Source: Methylococcus sp. Mc7
GTDB lineage: Bacteria > Pseudomonadota > Gammaproteobacteria > Methylococcales > Methylococcaceae
Assembly: GCF_019285515.1 (NCBI RefSeq)
Contig: NZ_CP079095.1
Span: 1,488,001 to 1,552,000, forward strand
Direction of reading: 5' to 3'
DNA: 64,000 nucleotides
This document shows, in pieces, positions 34,759-43,225 of the stretch (position 1 is its first letter; every line of letters begins with the position of its first letter). The notes below the pieces were generated by a model. That model saw only the letters and a program-made list of their open reading frames with translations. It had not been told where the DNA came from and made no database searches. Both the position numbers and the translations under genes were made by a program.

Positions 34759-36959
34759 GATCTCGCTCCAGAGCTCCCGCCATTCGCTTCGGCTCGCATG
34801 TCTGTTTCTGGGATCGGGAACCGGATGATGAAGCCGGCGCCCTGCTGGTGCCCGTTTTCCACGCGGATGGTCCCGCCGTGTTCCTCGATGATTTTCTTGA
34901 CGATCGCAAGTCCCAGGCCGGTGCCCTTGGTCTTGGTGGTGACGTAGGGTTCGAAAATCCGATCCACCTGGTCCTTCGGAATGCCGGGCCCGTTGTCCCG
35001 GACCGTCAGTTGCACGAAGGTCTCTCCCTGGTCGACCGTCTTGCTAAGAACAAAGCACATATTACCTTGTGTGGACGGTGCCAGGGCTTCCTGGGAATTC
35101 TTGATGAGATTGTGCAGGACCTGTCGCAGCTGCAGCGGGTCGGCGGAAATCCTGGGCAGGTTCGGTTCTTCGTCGATTTCGAACGCGATGCCGGATTGCG
35201 GCGGGTACAACGCCACCACCTCTTCCACGATTTCGGCCAGCGCAACCCGCCGGAGCTGGATGGTCGAAGATCTCGCGTATTCGGCGAAGGCATTGACCAT
35301 GGCTTTCAGGGCCTCGACCTGATGCACGATGGTGCGGGTCGAACGGTCCAGGACTTCCGCGTCGCGGGCATCGAGCCGGCTGGCAAGCTTGTGATGCAGG
35401 CGTTCGGCGGAGAGCTGGATCGGCGTGAGCGGATTCTTGATCTCGTGGGCAAGGCGCCGGGCGACCTCGCTCCACGCCGCTTGGCGCTGGGCAAAGATGA
35501 GTGCCGTGATGTCGTCGAATACCACCACGGCGCCGAGTTTTTCGCCGCTGCCATTGAACAGCGGGGTGCCATGGCAGTACAGCTCACGCCGGCCCATGGG
35601 GCCGAGGAAGGATATCTCGTCCTGCCAGGTGCCGGCGCCCTTTTCCAGCCAGCGTTCGATACGGTCCAGCGGCTCGGCGAGATAGGGATGTTCGGCTTTG
35701 AGCTGGCTGACGGGGAGGCCCAGGTAGTGGTGGGCGGGAACGTGCAGAATGTCGTCCACGGCACGGTTCGCGGTGAGGAGCCGCGAGGCGTTGTCGAAGC
35801 TGAGCACGCCGGACGAGAGATTGGACAGCACGGTTTCGAGGTAGGTGCGCTGGCGCTCGACTTCGAGCCGCGACAGCCGGGCCTCTTCGCTGGCCTGGGC
35901 GAGTTTTTCGGTCATCGTGTTGAACGACTCGACCAGGAAGCCGAGTTCGTCTTTCGCCCGCACCGCGAGGCGCTGGCCGTAGCGGCCCTCGGCGACCGCG
36001 CGCGTGCCCTGGGCCAGCCGCCGCACCGGCGCGACGATTCGGCGGATGCTCACGAACGCTACCCAGATGGCTGCCAGGAGGCTGAGCAGCAGCACCAGCG
36101 ACAGTGTGAGAATGAACGTGTGCTTGAGGGAACTGCGGAGGAAGCCGAGTTCCTTGTAGTGCACATAGGCCGATTCGACGGTGCTGGCAAGCTGGGATAT
36201 CCGCAGCGGTACGGGGAACACGGCTTGCAGGAAAAGGGGGTCGTCGGAGGGGATGGCCACGACGGCACGGATCTGCAGATTGCCGTCCTGGTTGGGTTCC
36301 AGGCGGATATAGGACTTGCCTTGCTTCACCCGGAGCAGAACCCCGGCATCCGGCAGATCGGGGAGGATGAAGCCGAGCTGAGAGCCGCCGGCCGCGATGA
36401 TCCGCCCTTGCCTGGAAAACACCGTGAATTCGCCTTCCCCCACCTCGTCCCGGAGTTCGGTCAGGCGCAATGGATATTCCATGATCGGGACAAGCTGCAA
36501 CTTGGCTGCCGCCTGTTCGGTCTGGTGCAGCATGGTGCGCATCCGCTCGTCGAGTGCTGCCTGCCCCAACTCCAGCGCATCCTCCATGGCCTGGTCGATG
36601 CGGACGTCGAACCAACTGTCGATGCTTTGTTTGAGGAACTGCATGGAGTAGTAGAACACGATGGATGCCGGCGCCAGGCTGAGCAGGACGAAGAGAAACG
36701 CCATGCGGGCCGTCAGATGGGAGCCGGCCGCCCGCTTGGCGAGCTGCCGGAGGAGTCCGTACACATTGACGACGACCAGCGTCAGCAGCAGGATCGAACC
36801 GACCGAGTTGATGAGGACCAGCAGCGAGTACATGCTGCCGAGCTGCGGCGAACTCTGCGTGGCGGAGCTCATCAGGTGCAGCGAGGCGACAATGGCCGTG
36901 AACAGCGCGATCACGACCAGGCTGAGCGGCAGGCGGATTCTCAGTTTGCGAATGACCAT
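34755..36959 (-). CDS. ntrY: NtrY-type membrane sensor histidine kinase
   Basis: The kinase has about 734 residues. It begins with membrane segments near residues 8-28, 42-65 and 80-105, then a periplasmic sensing region of about 170 residues and a further membrane helix. A HAMP linker and a PAS domain (about 380-490) follow. The His box is RLAHEIKNPLTPIQ, and the ATPase boxes are NLIKNSQEAL, DNGPGIP and GTGLGLAIV. The start is uncertain: ATG at 36959 directly before the first membrane segment, or GTG at 36986. Both overlap the DUF4390 gene, so translation is coupled. Confidence 0.9.
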   Translation of the reverse strand: MVIRKLRIRLPLSLVVIALFTAIVASLHLMSSATQSSPQLGSMYSLLVLINSVGSILLLTLVVVNVYGLLRQLAKRAAGSHLTARMAFLFVLLSLAPASIVFYYSMQFLKQSIDSWFDVRIDQAMEDALELGQAALDERMRTMLHQTEQAAAKLQLVPIMEYPLRLTELRDEVGEGEFTVFSRQGRIIAAGGSQLGFILPDLPDAGVLLRVKQGKSYIRLEPNQDGNLQIRAVVAIPSDDPLFLQAVFPVPLRISQLASTVESAYVHYKELGFLRSSLKHTFILTLSLVLLLSLLAAIWVAFVSIRRIVAPVRRLAQGTRAVAEGRYGQRLAVRAKDELGFLVESFNTMTEKLAQASEEARLSRLEVERQRTYLETVLSNLSSGVLSFDNASRLLTANRAVDDILHVPAHHYLGLPVSQLKAEHPYLAEPLDRIERWLEKGAGTWQDEISFLGPMGRRELYCHGTPLFNGSGEKLGAVVVFDDITALIFAQRQAAWSEVARRLAHEIKNPLTPIQLSAERLHHKLASRLDARDAEVLDRSTRTIVHQVEALKAMVNAFAEYARSSTIQLRRVALAEIVEEVVALYPPQSGIAFEIDEEPNLPRISADPLQLRQVLHNLIKNSQEALAPSTQGNMCFVLSKTVDQGETFVQLTVRDNGPGIPKDQVDRIFEPYVTTKTKGTGLGLAIVKKIIEEHGGTIRVENGHQQGAGFIIRFPIPETDMRAEANGGSSGARS

Positions 36960-37498
36960 CGGAACCAGGGGCTGTTCAGATGCCACTGGGGGGAGAGATA
37001 GGCCGTGGGGCGCAACGGCAGGGGGAGCGATTCGATGTCCAGCGTCACCGAGAGGGAGGCGCGATATTCGCCGTCGACCAGCGTTCTAGGGGCTTCGACC
37101 GGCAGGTTTCTTATCCTGCCCAGTTCCTCCAGGAGAGTGCGCAGACTGGCGAAGTTCTCGGTCACGCCGGATTCCGCCACCGTCAGTTGATAGGCGCGAG
37201 CCAGAGGGTGAAAACGTATGGTCCGCCGATGGTTTTCGGAGATCATGGTCTCATCCCACCACCAAGGCCTGACCCGCTTCACCCGAAGACGCATGACCAG
37301 GGTCAAGGGGACGCCGTTGTGCATGGCTTCGATGGCGGTGTCGCTGAAATGGTAGTCGATGTCGGCATCGAGTCCCCAGGAGCGGTCCTCGTGCCGGAAC
37401 AGCTCGGCGCGGCGCACGGTGAACCCCGCTTCGGCGTTCCAGCCCGCGATGGGGGCGAGGAGGCAGAAGAGGGCCAGCCAGCCGGCAAACCTGTTCAT
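36941..37498 (-). CDS. DUF4390 exported protein
   Basis: The 185-residue protein starts with a signal peptide (MNRFAGWLALFCLLAPIAGWNAEA). The remainder is beta-rich with FTVRRAELFRHEDRSWGLDADIDYHFSDTAIEA-type sequence, of which the DADIDY-F-S block is typical of DUF4390. It ends with LSPQWHLNSPWFRW. The family is nearly always encoded between rsmB and ntrY, suggesting an envelope role linked to NtrYX signalling, but nothing is proven. Its ATG overlaps the rsmB stop by 4 bases. Confidence 0.85.
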   Translation of the reverse strand: MNRFAGWLALFCLLAPIAGWNAEAGFTVRRAELFRHEDRSWGLDADIDYHFSDTAIEAMHNGVPLTLVMRLRVKRVRPWWWDETMISENHRRTIRFHPLARAYQLTVAESGVTENFASLRTLLEELGRIRNLPVEAPRTLVDGEYRASLSVTLDIESLPLPLRPTAYLSPQWHLNSPWFRWSFAN

Positions 37499-38790
37499 CC
37501 CGTCTTGCGCAAACGGGCATAGAAGAAGCCGTCCATGCCGGACTCCCCCGTGAGAATCTGGCGTCCATGGCGCAAGGGGATGCCCCAGTCCGCGGTCAGC
37601 GGCAGTTCGGCCGCATCGCCGCGGGTCTCCAGAAAGCGGCGTATCTGCAGTTCGTTCTCGGCGCGGATGACCGAACAGGTGGCATAGACGAGGATGCCGC
37701 CCGGTTTGAGCAGGGGCCAGGCGGCGTCGAGGATGGCTGCCTGCAGCTCATTCAGTGTGTCGAGATCGCGCGCCTGCCGTAGCAGCTTGATGTCGGGGTG
37801 GCGCCGGATGACCCCGGTCGCCGAACAGGGCGCATCGAGCAGGATACGGTCGAAGGGCCGGCCGTCCCACCATGCTTCCGGCGCGCGGGCGTCGCCGGTG
37901 ACCACGGTGGCGGACAGTCTTTCCCGCTCCAGGTTTTCGCGGATACGCGCGCACCGTTCGGCATCGATGTCCACCGCGACGGCTTCGACGCTTCCCCGGC
38001 AGAGTTCGAGCATGTGCAGCGTCTTTCCGCCGGGGGCGGCGCACAGGTCCAGAATCCTTTCGCCCGGTTCGGCGCCCACCAGCGGCGCCGCCAGCTGGGC
38101 GGCTTCGTCCTGGACCGACACCCGCCCGTCGGTGAAACCCGGCAATGCTTCGATCGGGACCGGCGATTCGAGGGTCAGCCCCCAGGGCGAATGGAGGCAG
38201 GGGCGGGCGGCGATGCCGGCTTCGGCCAGCCGCGCGAGGTAGCCTGCGCGGTCCTCCATGAGGGGGTTGACGCGGATCGTCATCGGCGGCGGCAGGTTGT
38301 TCTGCTGCACGAGAGTTTCCCACCGCTCGGGCCAGTCGGCGGCGAGCCGGTCGCGCAACCAGGCGGGATGGGCGTCCCGGCTCGCGGGGTCCTGCAGGGC
38401 CCGGTTTTCCAGTTCCTCCTTGCGCCGCAGATAGTTCCTCAGAATGGCGTTGAGCAAGGGTTTCGCCCAGCTTTTCCGGCCGGCCGCCTCGACCGTTTCC
38501 GAAACCGCGGCATGAGGTTTGACGTTCATACTGCGCAACTGGTGGAGGCCGATCAGAGCGAGCAGCCGGACTTCCGGGTCGCGGATCGGCTTGGTCGCGA
38601 GTTTGCCGAGCAGGAAGTCCAGCGGCTCGAAGGCGCGAAGTACGCCGTAGCACAGCGATTGCACGAATGCCCGGTCCCGGGCGTCCGGCAATGAGGGAAG
38701 GCGTCTTCCCAGCGCCCAGGTCAGCGAATGGCGGTCGACGACGACATCATGAAGCGCCGCGGCAGCCAGCGTGCGGGTTTTAGTCGTCAT
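37495..38790 (-). CDS. rsmB: 16S rRNA m5C967 methyltransferase RsmB
   Basis: The 431-residue enzyme has an N-terminal NusB-like RNA-binding domain (about 1-140) and a C-terminal Rossmann methyltransferase domain. SAM motif I is ILDLCAAPGGKTLHML; the two catalytic Cys are in LLDAPCSATGVIRRHPDIK (general motif IV) and VYATCSVIRAENE (motif VI). Start and stop overlap the flanking fmt and DUF4390 genes by 4 bases each. Confidence 0.95.
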   Translation of the reverse strand: MTTKTRTLAAAALHDVVVDRHSLTWALGRRLPSLPDARDRAFVQSLCYGVLRAFEPLDFLLGKLATKPIRDPEVRLLALIGLHQLRSMNVKPHAAVSETVEAAGRKSWAKPLLNAILRNYLRRKEELENRALQDPASRDAHPAWLRDRLAADWPERWETLVQQNNLPPPMTIRVNPLMEDRAGYLARLAEAGIAARPCLHSPWGLTLESPVPIEALPGFTDGRVSVQDEAAQLAAPLVGAEPGERILDLCAAPGGKTLHMLELCRGSVEAVAVDIDAERCARIRENLERERLSATVVTGDARAPEAWWDGRPFDRILLDAPCSATGVIRRHPDIKLLRQARDLDTLNELQAAILDAAWPLLKPGGILVYATCSVIRAENELQIRRFLETRGDAAELPLTADWGIPLRHGRQILTGESGMDGFFYARLRKTG

Positions 38791-39713
38791 GTCCCCAGCC
38801 GTTTTCCGTCCATCGCATGAGCGTTGAGGAAATCCGCGGCGCTCATCCGCCGCTTCCCTGGGGCCTGGATTTCAAGGATTCGCAAAGTGCCCCGCCCGCA
38901 GGCCACGTCGAGGTTTTTCGCGGACGCGGCGACGGTGCCGGGTTGGGCGTCCGGCGGGGTATCCAGAGCTTGCGCCGACCAGATCCGCAGTGCCGTTCCA
39001 TCCAGCGTCGTTTCCGCCACCGGCCAGGGATTGAACGCGCGCACCCGGCGGCAGATATGGGGCGCATCCTGCCGCCAGTCGATGCGGGCCTCGGATTTTT
39101 CGATCTTCTCGGCGTAGGTGACCAGGCTCTCGTCCTGGACTTCACCGGGCAGGCTGCCGGCCGCCAGGCCGGGCAGCAGCTCGATCAGCAGTTCGGCCCC
39201 GAGGCCGGCGAGGCGGTCATGCAAGGCGGCGGCGGTATCGTCGCCGCCGATCGGACAGCTCCGCTTACCGAGCATCGGGCCGGCGTCCAGGCGCGGCTCG
39301 ATGCGCATGAGGGTGACGCCGGTTTCCCGATCGCCGGCGAGGATGGCCCGCTGGATCGGGGCCGCGCCGCGCCAGCGGGGGAGCAGGGATGCGTGGATGT
39401 TGACGCAGCCGAGCCGCGGAACGGCCAGGATGGGCGTCGGCAGGATCAGGCCGTAGGCCACCACGACCATCAGGTCCGGCGCCAGGTCGCGCAGCCGTTC
39501 GAGTTCCTCCGGCCCTTTCAGGGATTCCGGCTGGAACACCGGGAGGTCGTGGTCGGCCGCGAGTTGCTTGACCGGGCTGGCCGCGATTTTGCGGCCGCGG
39601 CCGGCCGGCCGGTCGGGCTGAGTGTAGACGGCGCACGGTGGGTTGCCCGATGCGATCAGGGCGCGCAAGGCAGGGACGGCGAACTCTGGGGTGCCGGCGA
39701 ATACGATTCTCAT
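38787..39713 (-). CDS. fmt: Methionyl-tRNA formyltransferase
   Basis: The 308-residue enzyme formylates initiator Met-tRNA using 10-formyl-tetrahydrofolate. It begins MRIVFAGTPEFAVPAL, and the catalytic triad region appears as CVNIHASLLPRWRGAAPIQRAI (Asn, His) with the Asp in the following ETGVTLMRIEPRLDAGPML. The C-terminal OB-like domain is intact. The upstream gene is def (81-base gap); the pair is one of the most conserved in bacteria. Confidence 0.96.
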   Translation of the reverse strand: MRIVFAGTPEFAVPALRALIASGNPPCAVYTQPDRPAGRGRKIAASPVKQLAADHDLPVFQPESLKGPEELERLRDLAPDLMVVVAYGLILPTPILAVPRLGCVNIHASLLPRWRGAAPIQRAILAGDRETGVTLMRIEPRLDAGPMLGKRSCPIGGDDTAAALHDRLAGLGAELLIELLPGLAAGSLPGEVQDESLVTYAEKIEKSEARIDWRQDAPHICRRVRAFNPWPVAETTLDGTALRIWSAQALDTPPDAQPGTVAASAKNLDVACGRGTLRILEIQAPGKRRMSAADFLNAHAMDGKRLGT

Positions 39714-39794
39714 GAAGCCGTTGCTGCGGTTGGGCGGATGCGGCGGCTCTGCCGCAGTCGGGTGATCAGCGTTTTCCGCTCCGGCTTCGGGCGG

Positions 39795-40331
39795 TCAAAC
39801 GGCCGCCGCGGCACGTGGCGCCTTGTTGATTTCCTTCAGGCGCCGCTCCTTCTGGAGTTTCTTGCGGGCCATCTGGCGTTTCAGGGCGGAAAGGTGGTCG
39901 AGGAAGAGCTTGCCCTGCAGGTGGTCCATCTCGTGCTGGATGCAGACGGCCAACAGCCCCTCCGCCGACATCTCGAAGAATTCGCCGTTGCGGTCCTGGG
40001 CGCGGATGCTGACCGACTCCGCCCGGCACACTTTTTCGAAAATCCCGGGCACCGACAGGCAGCCTTCCTCCATCTCCCCGTTCCCGTTCTTTTCGAGCAG
40101 CTCCGGGTTGATCAGGCAAAGCGGCGCGTTTTTTTCCTCGGAAACGTCGATGACGAGGATGCGCTTGTGCACGTTGACCTGGGTGGCCGCCAGGCCGACA
40201 CCGGGCGCCGCGTACATGGTCTCGAACATGTCGTCGACGGTCCGGCGCAGGGCGTCGTCGAACACTTCGACGGGCGCGGCTTTCTTGCGCAAACGTTCGT
40301 CAGGAAATTCGAGAATGGATAGAATGGTCAC
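39795..40331 (-). CDS. def: Peptide deformylase
   Basis: The 178-residue metalloenzyme removes the formyl group from new proteins. All three motifs are present: GVGLAATQV (about 43-51), EGCLSVPG with the metal Cys (about 90), and [11 protein letters not shown] with the two metal His (about 133-143). The GTG at 40331 ([14 protein letters not shown]) is chosen because it matches the family start; an open frame extends to 40583 but its residues are unlike deformylase. Divergent from the LysM gene, with 169 bases between. Confidence 0.94.
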   Translation of the reverse strand: MTILSILEFPDERLRKKAAPVEVFDDALRRTVDDMFETMYAAPGVGLAATQVNVHKRILVIDVSEEKNAPLCLINPELLEKNGNGEMEEGCLSVPGIFEKVCRAESVSIRAQDRNGEFFEMSAEGLLAVCIQHEMDHLQGKLFLDHLSALKRQMARKKLQKERRLKEINKAPRAAAAV

Positions 40332-40500
40332 GGTGGCCTCTTCCGCCGGGCGCGCGGGAAACAATAGCTGCTCAAGCATGGAGAATTCTAACGAATTCCG
40401 CCGGGAGAATGAATCTAAAGCCTGATGCAGCGGGAAACGCATCGTCTGTGAACGGTAAGACAAGCAAACTTCACTCCAGTTTCCTCGCGATGCCACGAGA

Positions 40501-41532
40501 ATGCCCATGAGCGCCAAGTTCGCAACCGGCTTGGCGCTGCTCTTCGCCTGTGCGCGGATCTTGGCGGCCGAGGTCGCCCTCAATCCGGACCCTCCGGAGC
40601 GCTACCTGGTGCAGGCGAACGATACCCTCTGGGACGTCGCCTCCCGTTTTCTGCGGAATCCGGCACAGTGGTCGCAGGTGTGGTACCGGAACCCGGCGTT
40701 GGGTAACCCCGACCAGATCTACCCGGGCGACGTGCTCGTGCTGCGCCGGGGGGGCGGCGGGCCCAGGATCGAGCTCGAGACCGCCCCGGCCGTCCCGTTG
40801 AGCCCCGTCATCCGGGTGACGCCGCTGGTGCGGGAGATCCCGGTCATTCCGGCGGACGCCATCCGGGCATTCCTGACCCGGCCCAGAGTCCTGGACAGCG
40901 CCGACGCCGACACCCTCCCTTACATCGTCGGGTTTCCGGACGAACACATCTCCGGCGGCGCCGGTTACGGCATCTATGCGCGAGGGGTCAAAGCGGCCAA
41001 GGGCGGCGTTCTGGCGGTCGTGCGTCCCGGCCCCGCCTATCGCGACGGGGTGACCGAAGAGGTGCTCGGCCATGAAGCCTTGTATATCGGGGACGCCCAG
41101 GTCCGCAGCACCGGCGAGCCGTCGGAGCTTCTCCTGGTCCGGGCCGAGCGGGAGGCCGTGATCGGTGACCGCCTGCTGGCCGTCGAACCGCAAGAGCTTA
41201 CGACTTCGTACACGCTTCACGCTCCGGAGAAGCCGGTCTCCGGCAGGATCATCGGTGTGCTCGACGGCGTGACCCAGATCGGGCAATACCAGGTGATCGT
41301 CCTGGACCGGGGCGGCAGGGACGGCCTGGAGGTCGGGCACGTGCTCGACATCTACCGTGAAGCCGACACGATCAAAGACTATGTCGCCGGCGGTTTCGGC
41401 AACGTCGTCGAGACGCCGCCGGACTGGTCGGGTTCGCTGGTGGTCTTCCGGCCCTTCGACCGCGTCAGTTATGCGCTTGTAATGAAGGCCGTCAGGGCGA
41501 TGCACATCGGTGACATCGTCAGGTCTCCGTGA
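40501..41532 (+). CDS. LysM domain peptidoglycan-binding protein
   Basis: The 343-residue protein has a signal peptide (about residues 1-22, ending ILAAE), then one LysM domain ([16 protein letters not shown] to IYPGDVLVL, about 36-85), then about 240 residues of unrecognised beta-rich sequence. It is likely periplasmic and binds peptidoglycan. The same type of gene commonly precedes dprA in gammaproteobacteria. Two ATGs (40501, 40507) are possible; neither has a clear ribosome-binding site. Confidence 0.88.
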   Translation: MPMSAKFATGLALLFACARILAAEVALNPDPPERYLVQANDTLWDVASRFLRNPAQWSQVWYRNPALGNPDQIYPGDVLVLRRGGGGPRIELETAPAVPLSPVIRVTPLVREIPVIPADAIRAFLTRPRVLDSADADTLPYIVGFPDEHISGGAGYGIYARGVKAAKGGVLAVVRPGPAYRDGVTEEVLGHEALYIGDAQVRSTGEPSELLLVRAEREAVIGDRLLAVEPQELTTSYTLHAPEKPVSGRIIGVLDGVTQIGQYQVIVLDRGGRDGLEVGHVLDIYREADTIKDYVAGGFGNVVETPPDWSGSLVVFRPFDRVSYALVMKAVRAMHIGDIVRSP

Positions 41533-41542
41533 TGTCCGGCCG

Positions 41543-42637
41543 ATGACGGACGCCGCTTTGCGCTATTGGCTGGCCCTGGCGCGGCTACCCGGTGTCGGGC
41601 CGCGCCGCGCGGCGTCGCTGCTGGACCGGTTCGGCTCGGCCAGCGCGGTGTTCGCACAGCCGCGGGAGGCCTACGAGGGGCTGCGCTTGAACGGGGATGC
41701 GCTGCACCGCCTGATGCGCCCCCGATGGGAGGACGTCGAGGCGGATCTCGCCTGGCTGTCGCAGCCGGGACATGGTTGCCTCACGCTGCACGACCACGAA
41801 TATCCTTCCTTGTTGCGCGAGATCGTCGATCCGCCGGTGGTGCTTTTCACGAGCGGGGATGCGGCCGTGCTGCGGAGCAAGCAGATCGCCATCGTCGGCA
41901 GCCGCAACCCCACGGCGACGGGGGAGCGGACGGCAAGACGGTTTGCCGCGGCCTTGTCTCGAGCCGGGTTGACGGTCACCAGCGGCCTGGCTTCGGGGAT
42001 AGACGCCGCCGGACATGAGGGGGCACTGGAGGCCGGAGGCCCGACCGTCGCCGTGTTCGGATGCGGGCCGGACCGCATCTATCCGCCCCGGCACCAGACC
42101 CTGGCCGACGCCATCGCCGCCAGCGGCGGGGTGCTGGTGTCCGAGTTTCCGCCCGGCACCCCGCCGAGCCGGGAGGGGTTCCCGCGCCGCAACCGCATCA
42201 TCAGCGGCCTCAGCCTCGGCGTCCTGGTGGTCGAGGCGGCGCTGAAATCGGGTTCGCTCATCACCGCGCGCCAGGCGATGGAACAGGGGCGCGAGGTCTT
42301 CGCCATTCCCGGTTCGATCCTCGATCCCCTGGCTCGGGGCTGCAATGCCCTGATCCGCGAGGGCGCCAAACTGGTGGAATCGGTGCCGGACATCCTCGAA
42401 GAGCTCGGCGCGTTGGCGGGTTTCGTGGATCGCCAGGGAGTTTCTCCCGCCGTCCCGCCGGCGGACGCGGAGGCCGCGCGGATTCTGGCGCATATTGCCT
42501 ATGCGCCGACGTCCGTGGATACTCTAGTCGCGGCAACAGGTTATACAGCGAACCTCATCGCCTCGAAACTCGTCCTGCTCGAGATGGAGGGCCATGTGGC
42601 GGCTGCGCCGGGCGGCGGATACTGCCGTGTAAAGTAG
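41543..42637 (+). CDS. dprA: DNA processing protein DprA (Smf)
   Basis: The 364-residue protein loads RecA on incoming single-stranded DNA during transformation. It has an N-terminal SAM-like helix-hairpin region (LARLPGVGPRRAASLLDRFG), a central Rossmann domain (IVGSRNPTATGERTARRFA, GLASGIDAAGHEGAL, FPPGTPPSREGFPRRNRIISGLS) and a C-terminal winged-helix DML1-like domain. It begins 10 bases after the LysM stop. No other competence genes are present in the window. Confidence 0.94.
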   Translation: MTDAALRYWLALARLPGVGPRRAASLLDRFGSASAVFAQPREAYEGLRLNGDALHRLMRPRWEDVEADLAWLSQPGHGCLTLHDHEYPSLLREIVDPPVVLFTSGDAAVLRSKQIAIVGSRNPTATGERTARRFAAALSRAGLTVTSGLASGIDAAGHEGALEAGGPTVAVFGCGPDRIYPPRHQTLADAIAASGGVLVSEFPPGTPPSREGFPRRNRIISGLSLGVLVVEAALKSGSLITARQAMEQGREVFAIPGSILDPLARGCNALIREGAKLVESVPDILEELGALAGFVDRQGVSPAVPPADAEAARILAHIAYAPTSVDTLVAATGYTANLIASKLVLLEMEGHVAAAPGGGYCRVK

Positions 42638-42672
42638 GGAGCGTCCCGACGTTCCCCCACTCGAGAGGGCCA

Positions 42673-43140
42673 ATGAAAGAAAACGTGTTTGATGTGTTGA
42701 TCTACCTGTTCGAAAACTATCTGGACCGCGATGCGGAGCAGGCGCCGGATCCCGACGAGATGCGGACCGAGCTGCTGGAAGCGGGTTTTCCGCAGCAGGA
42801 GATCAATCGGGCGTTCGACTGGCTGGAGACGCTGGGCGCCCAACAGCCGATGCGTGCCGCCTCCCTCCCGGCTTTCCGTATCTTTTCGTCGGAAGAGCTG
42901 GCCAAGCTGGATGTGGAATGCCGCGGTTTCCTGATGTTTCTGGAGCAGAGCGGCATCCTGACCGCGGCGAGCAGGGAAATGGTCATCGATCGCCTCATGG
43001 CTTTGAACGAGGAACCCATCTCGCTCGAAAATCTGAAATGGGTCGTCTTGATGGTGCTGTTCAGCCAGCCCAGCGAGGAAGTCGCGTTCGCGCGCATGGA
43101 AAATCTCGTTTATGAAAGTTTTCCCGGCTATATCCACTAG
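42673..43140 (+). CDS. smg: Smg / DUF494 family protein
   Basis: The 155-residue acidic, helical protein starts MKENVFDVLIYLFENYLD, the hallmark of the Smg family. Its function is not known, but it is almost always between dprA and topA, as here. The ATG is preceded by GAGAGGG. No membrane segment or catalytic motif is seen. Confidence 0.92.
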   Translation: MKENVFDVLIYLFENYLDRDAEQAPDPDEMRTELLEAGFPQQEINRAFDWLETLGAQQPMRAASLPAFRIFSSEELAKLDVECRGFLMFLEQSGILTAASREMVIDRLMALNEEPISLENLKWVVLMVLFSQPSEEVAFARMENLVYESFPGYIH

Positions 43141-43225
43141 AGCCCGGGTGGCAGCTCCGGCCGGGACTGCAGGCGCGAAGCCGCGGCCCGTTCGGGGAGC
43201 CACCTGAGGCAGGTCTCATTCATTC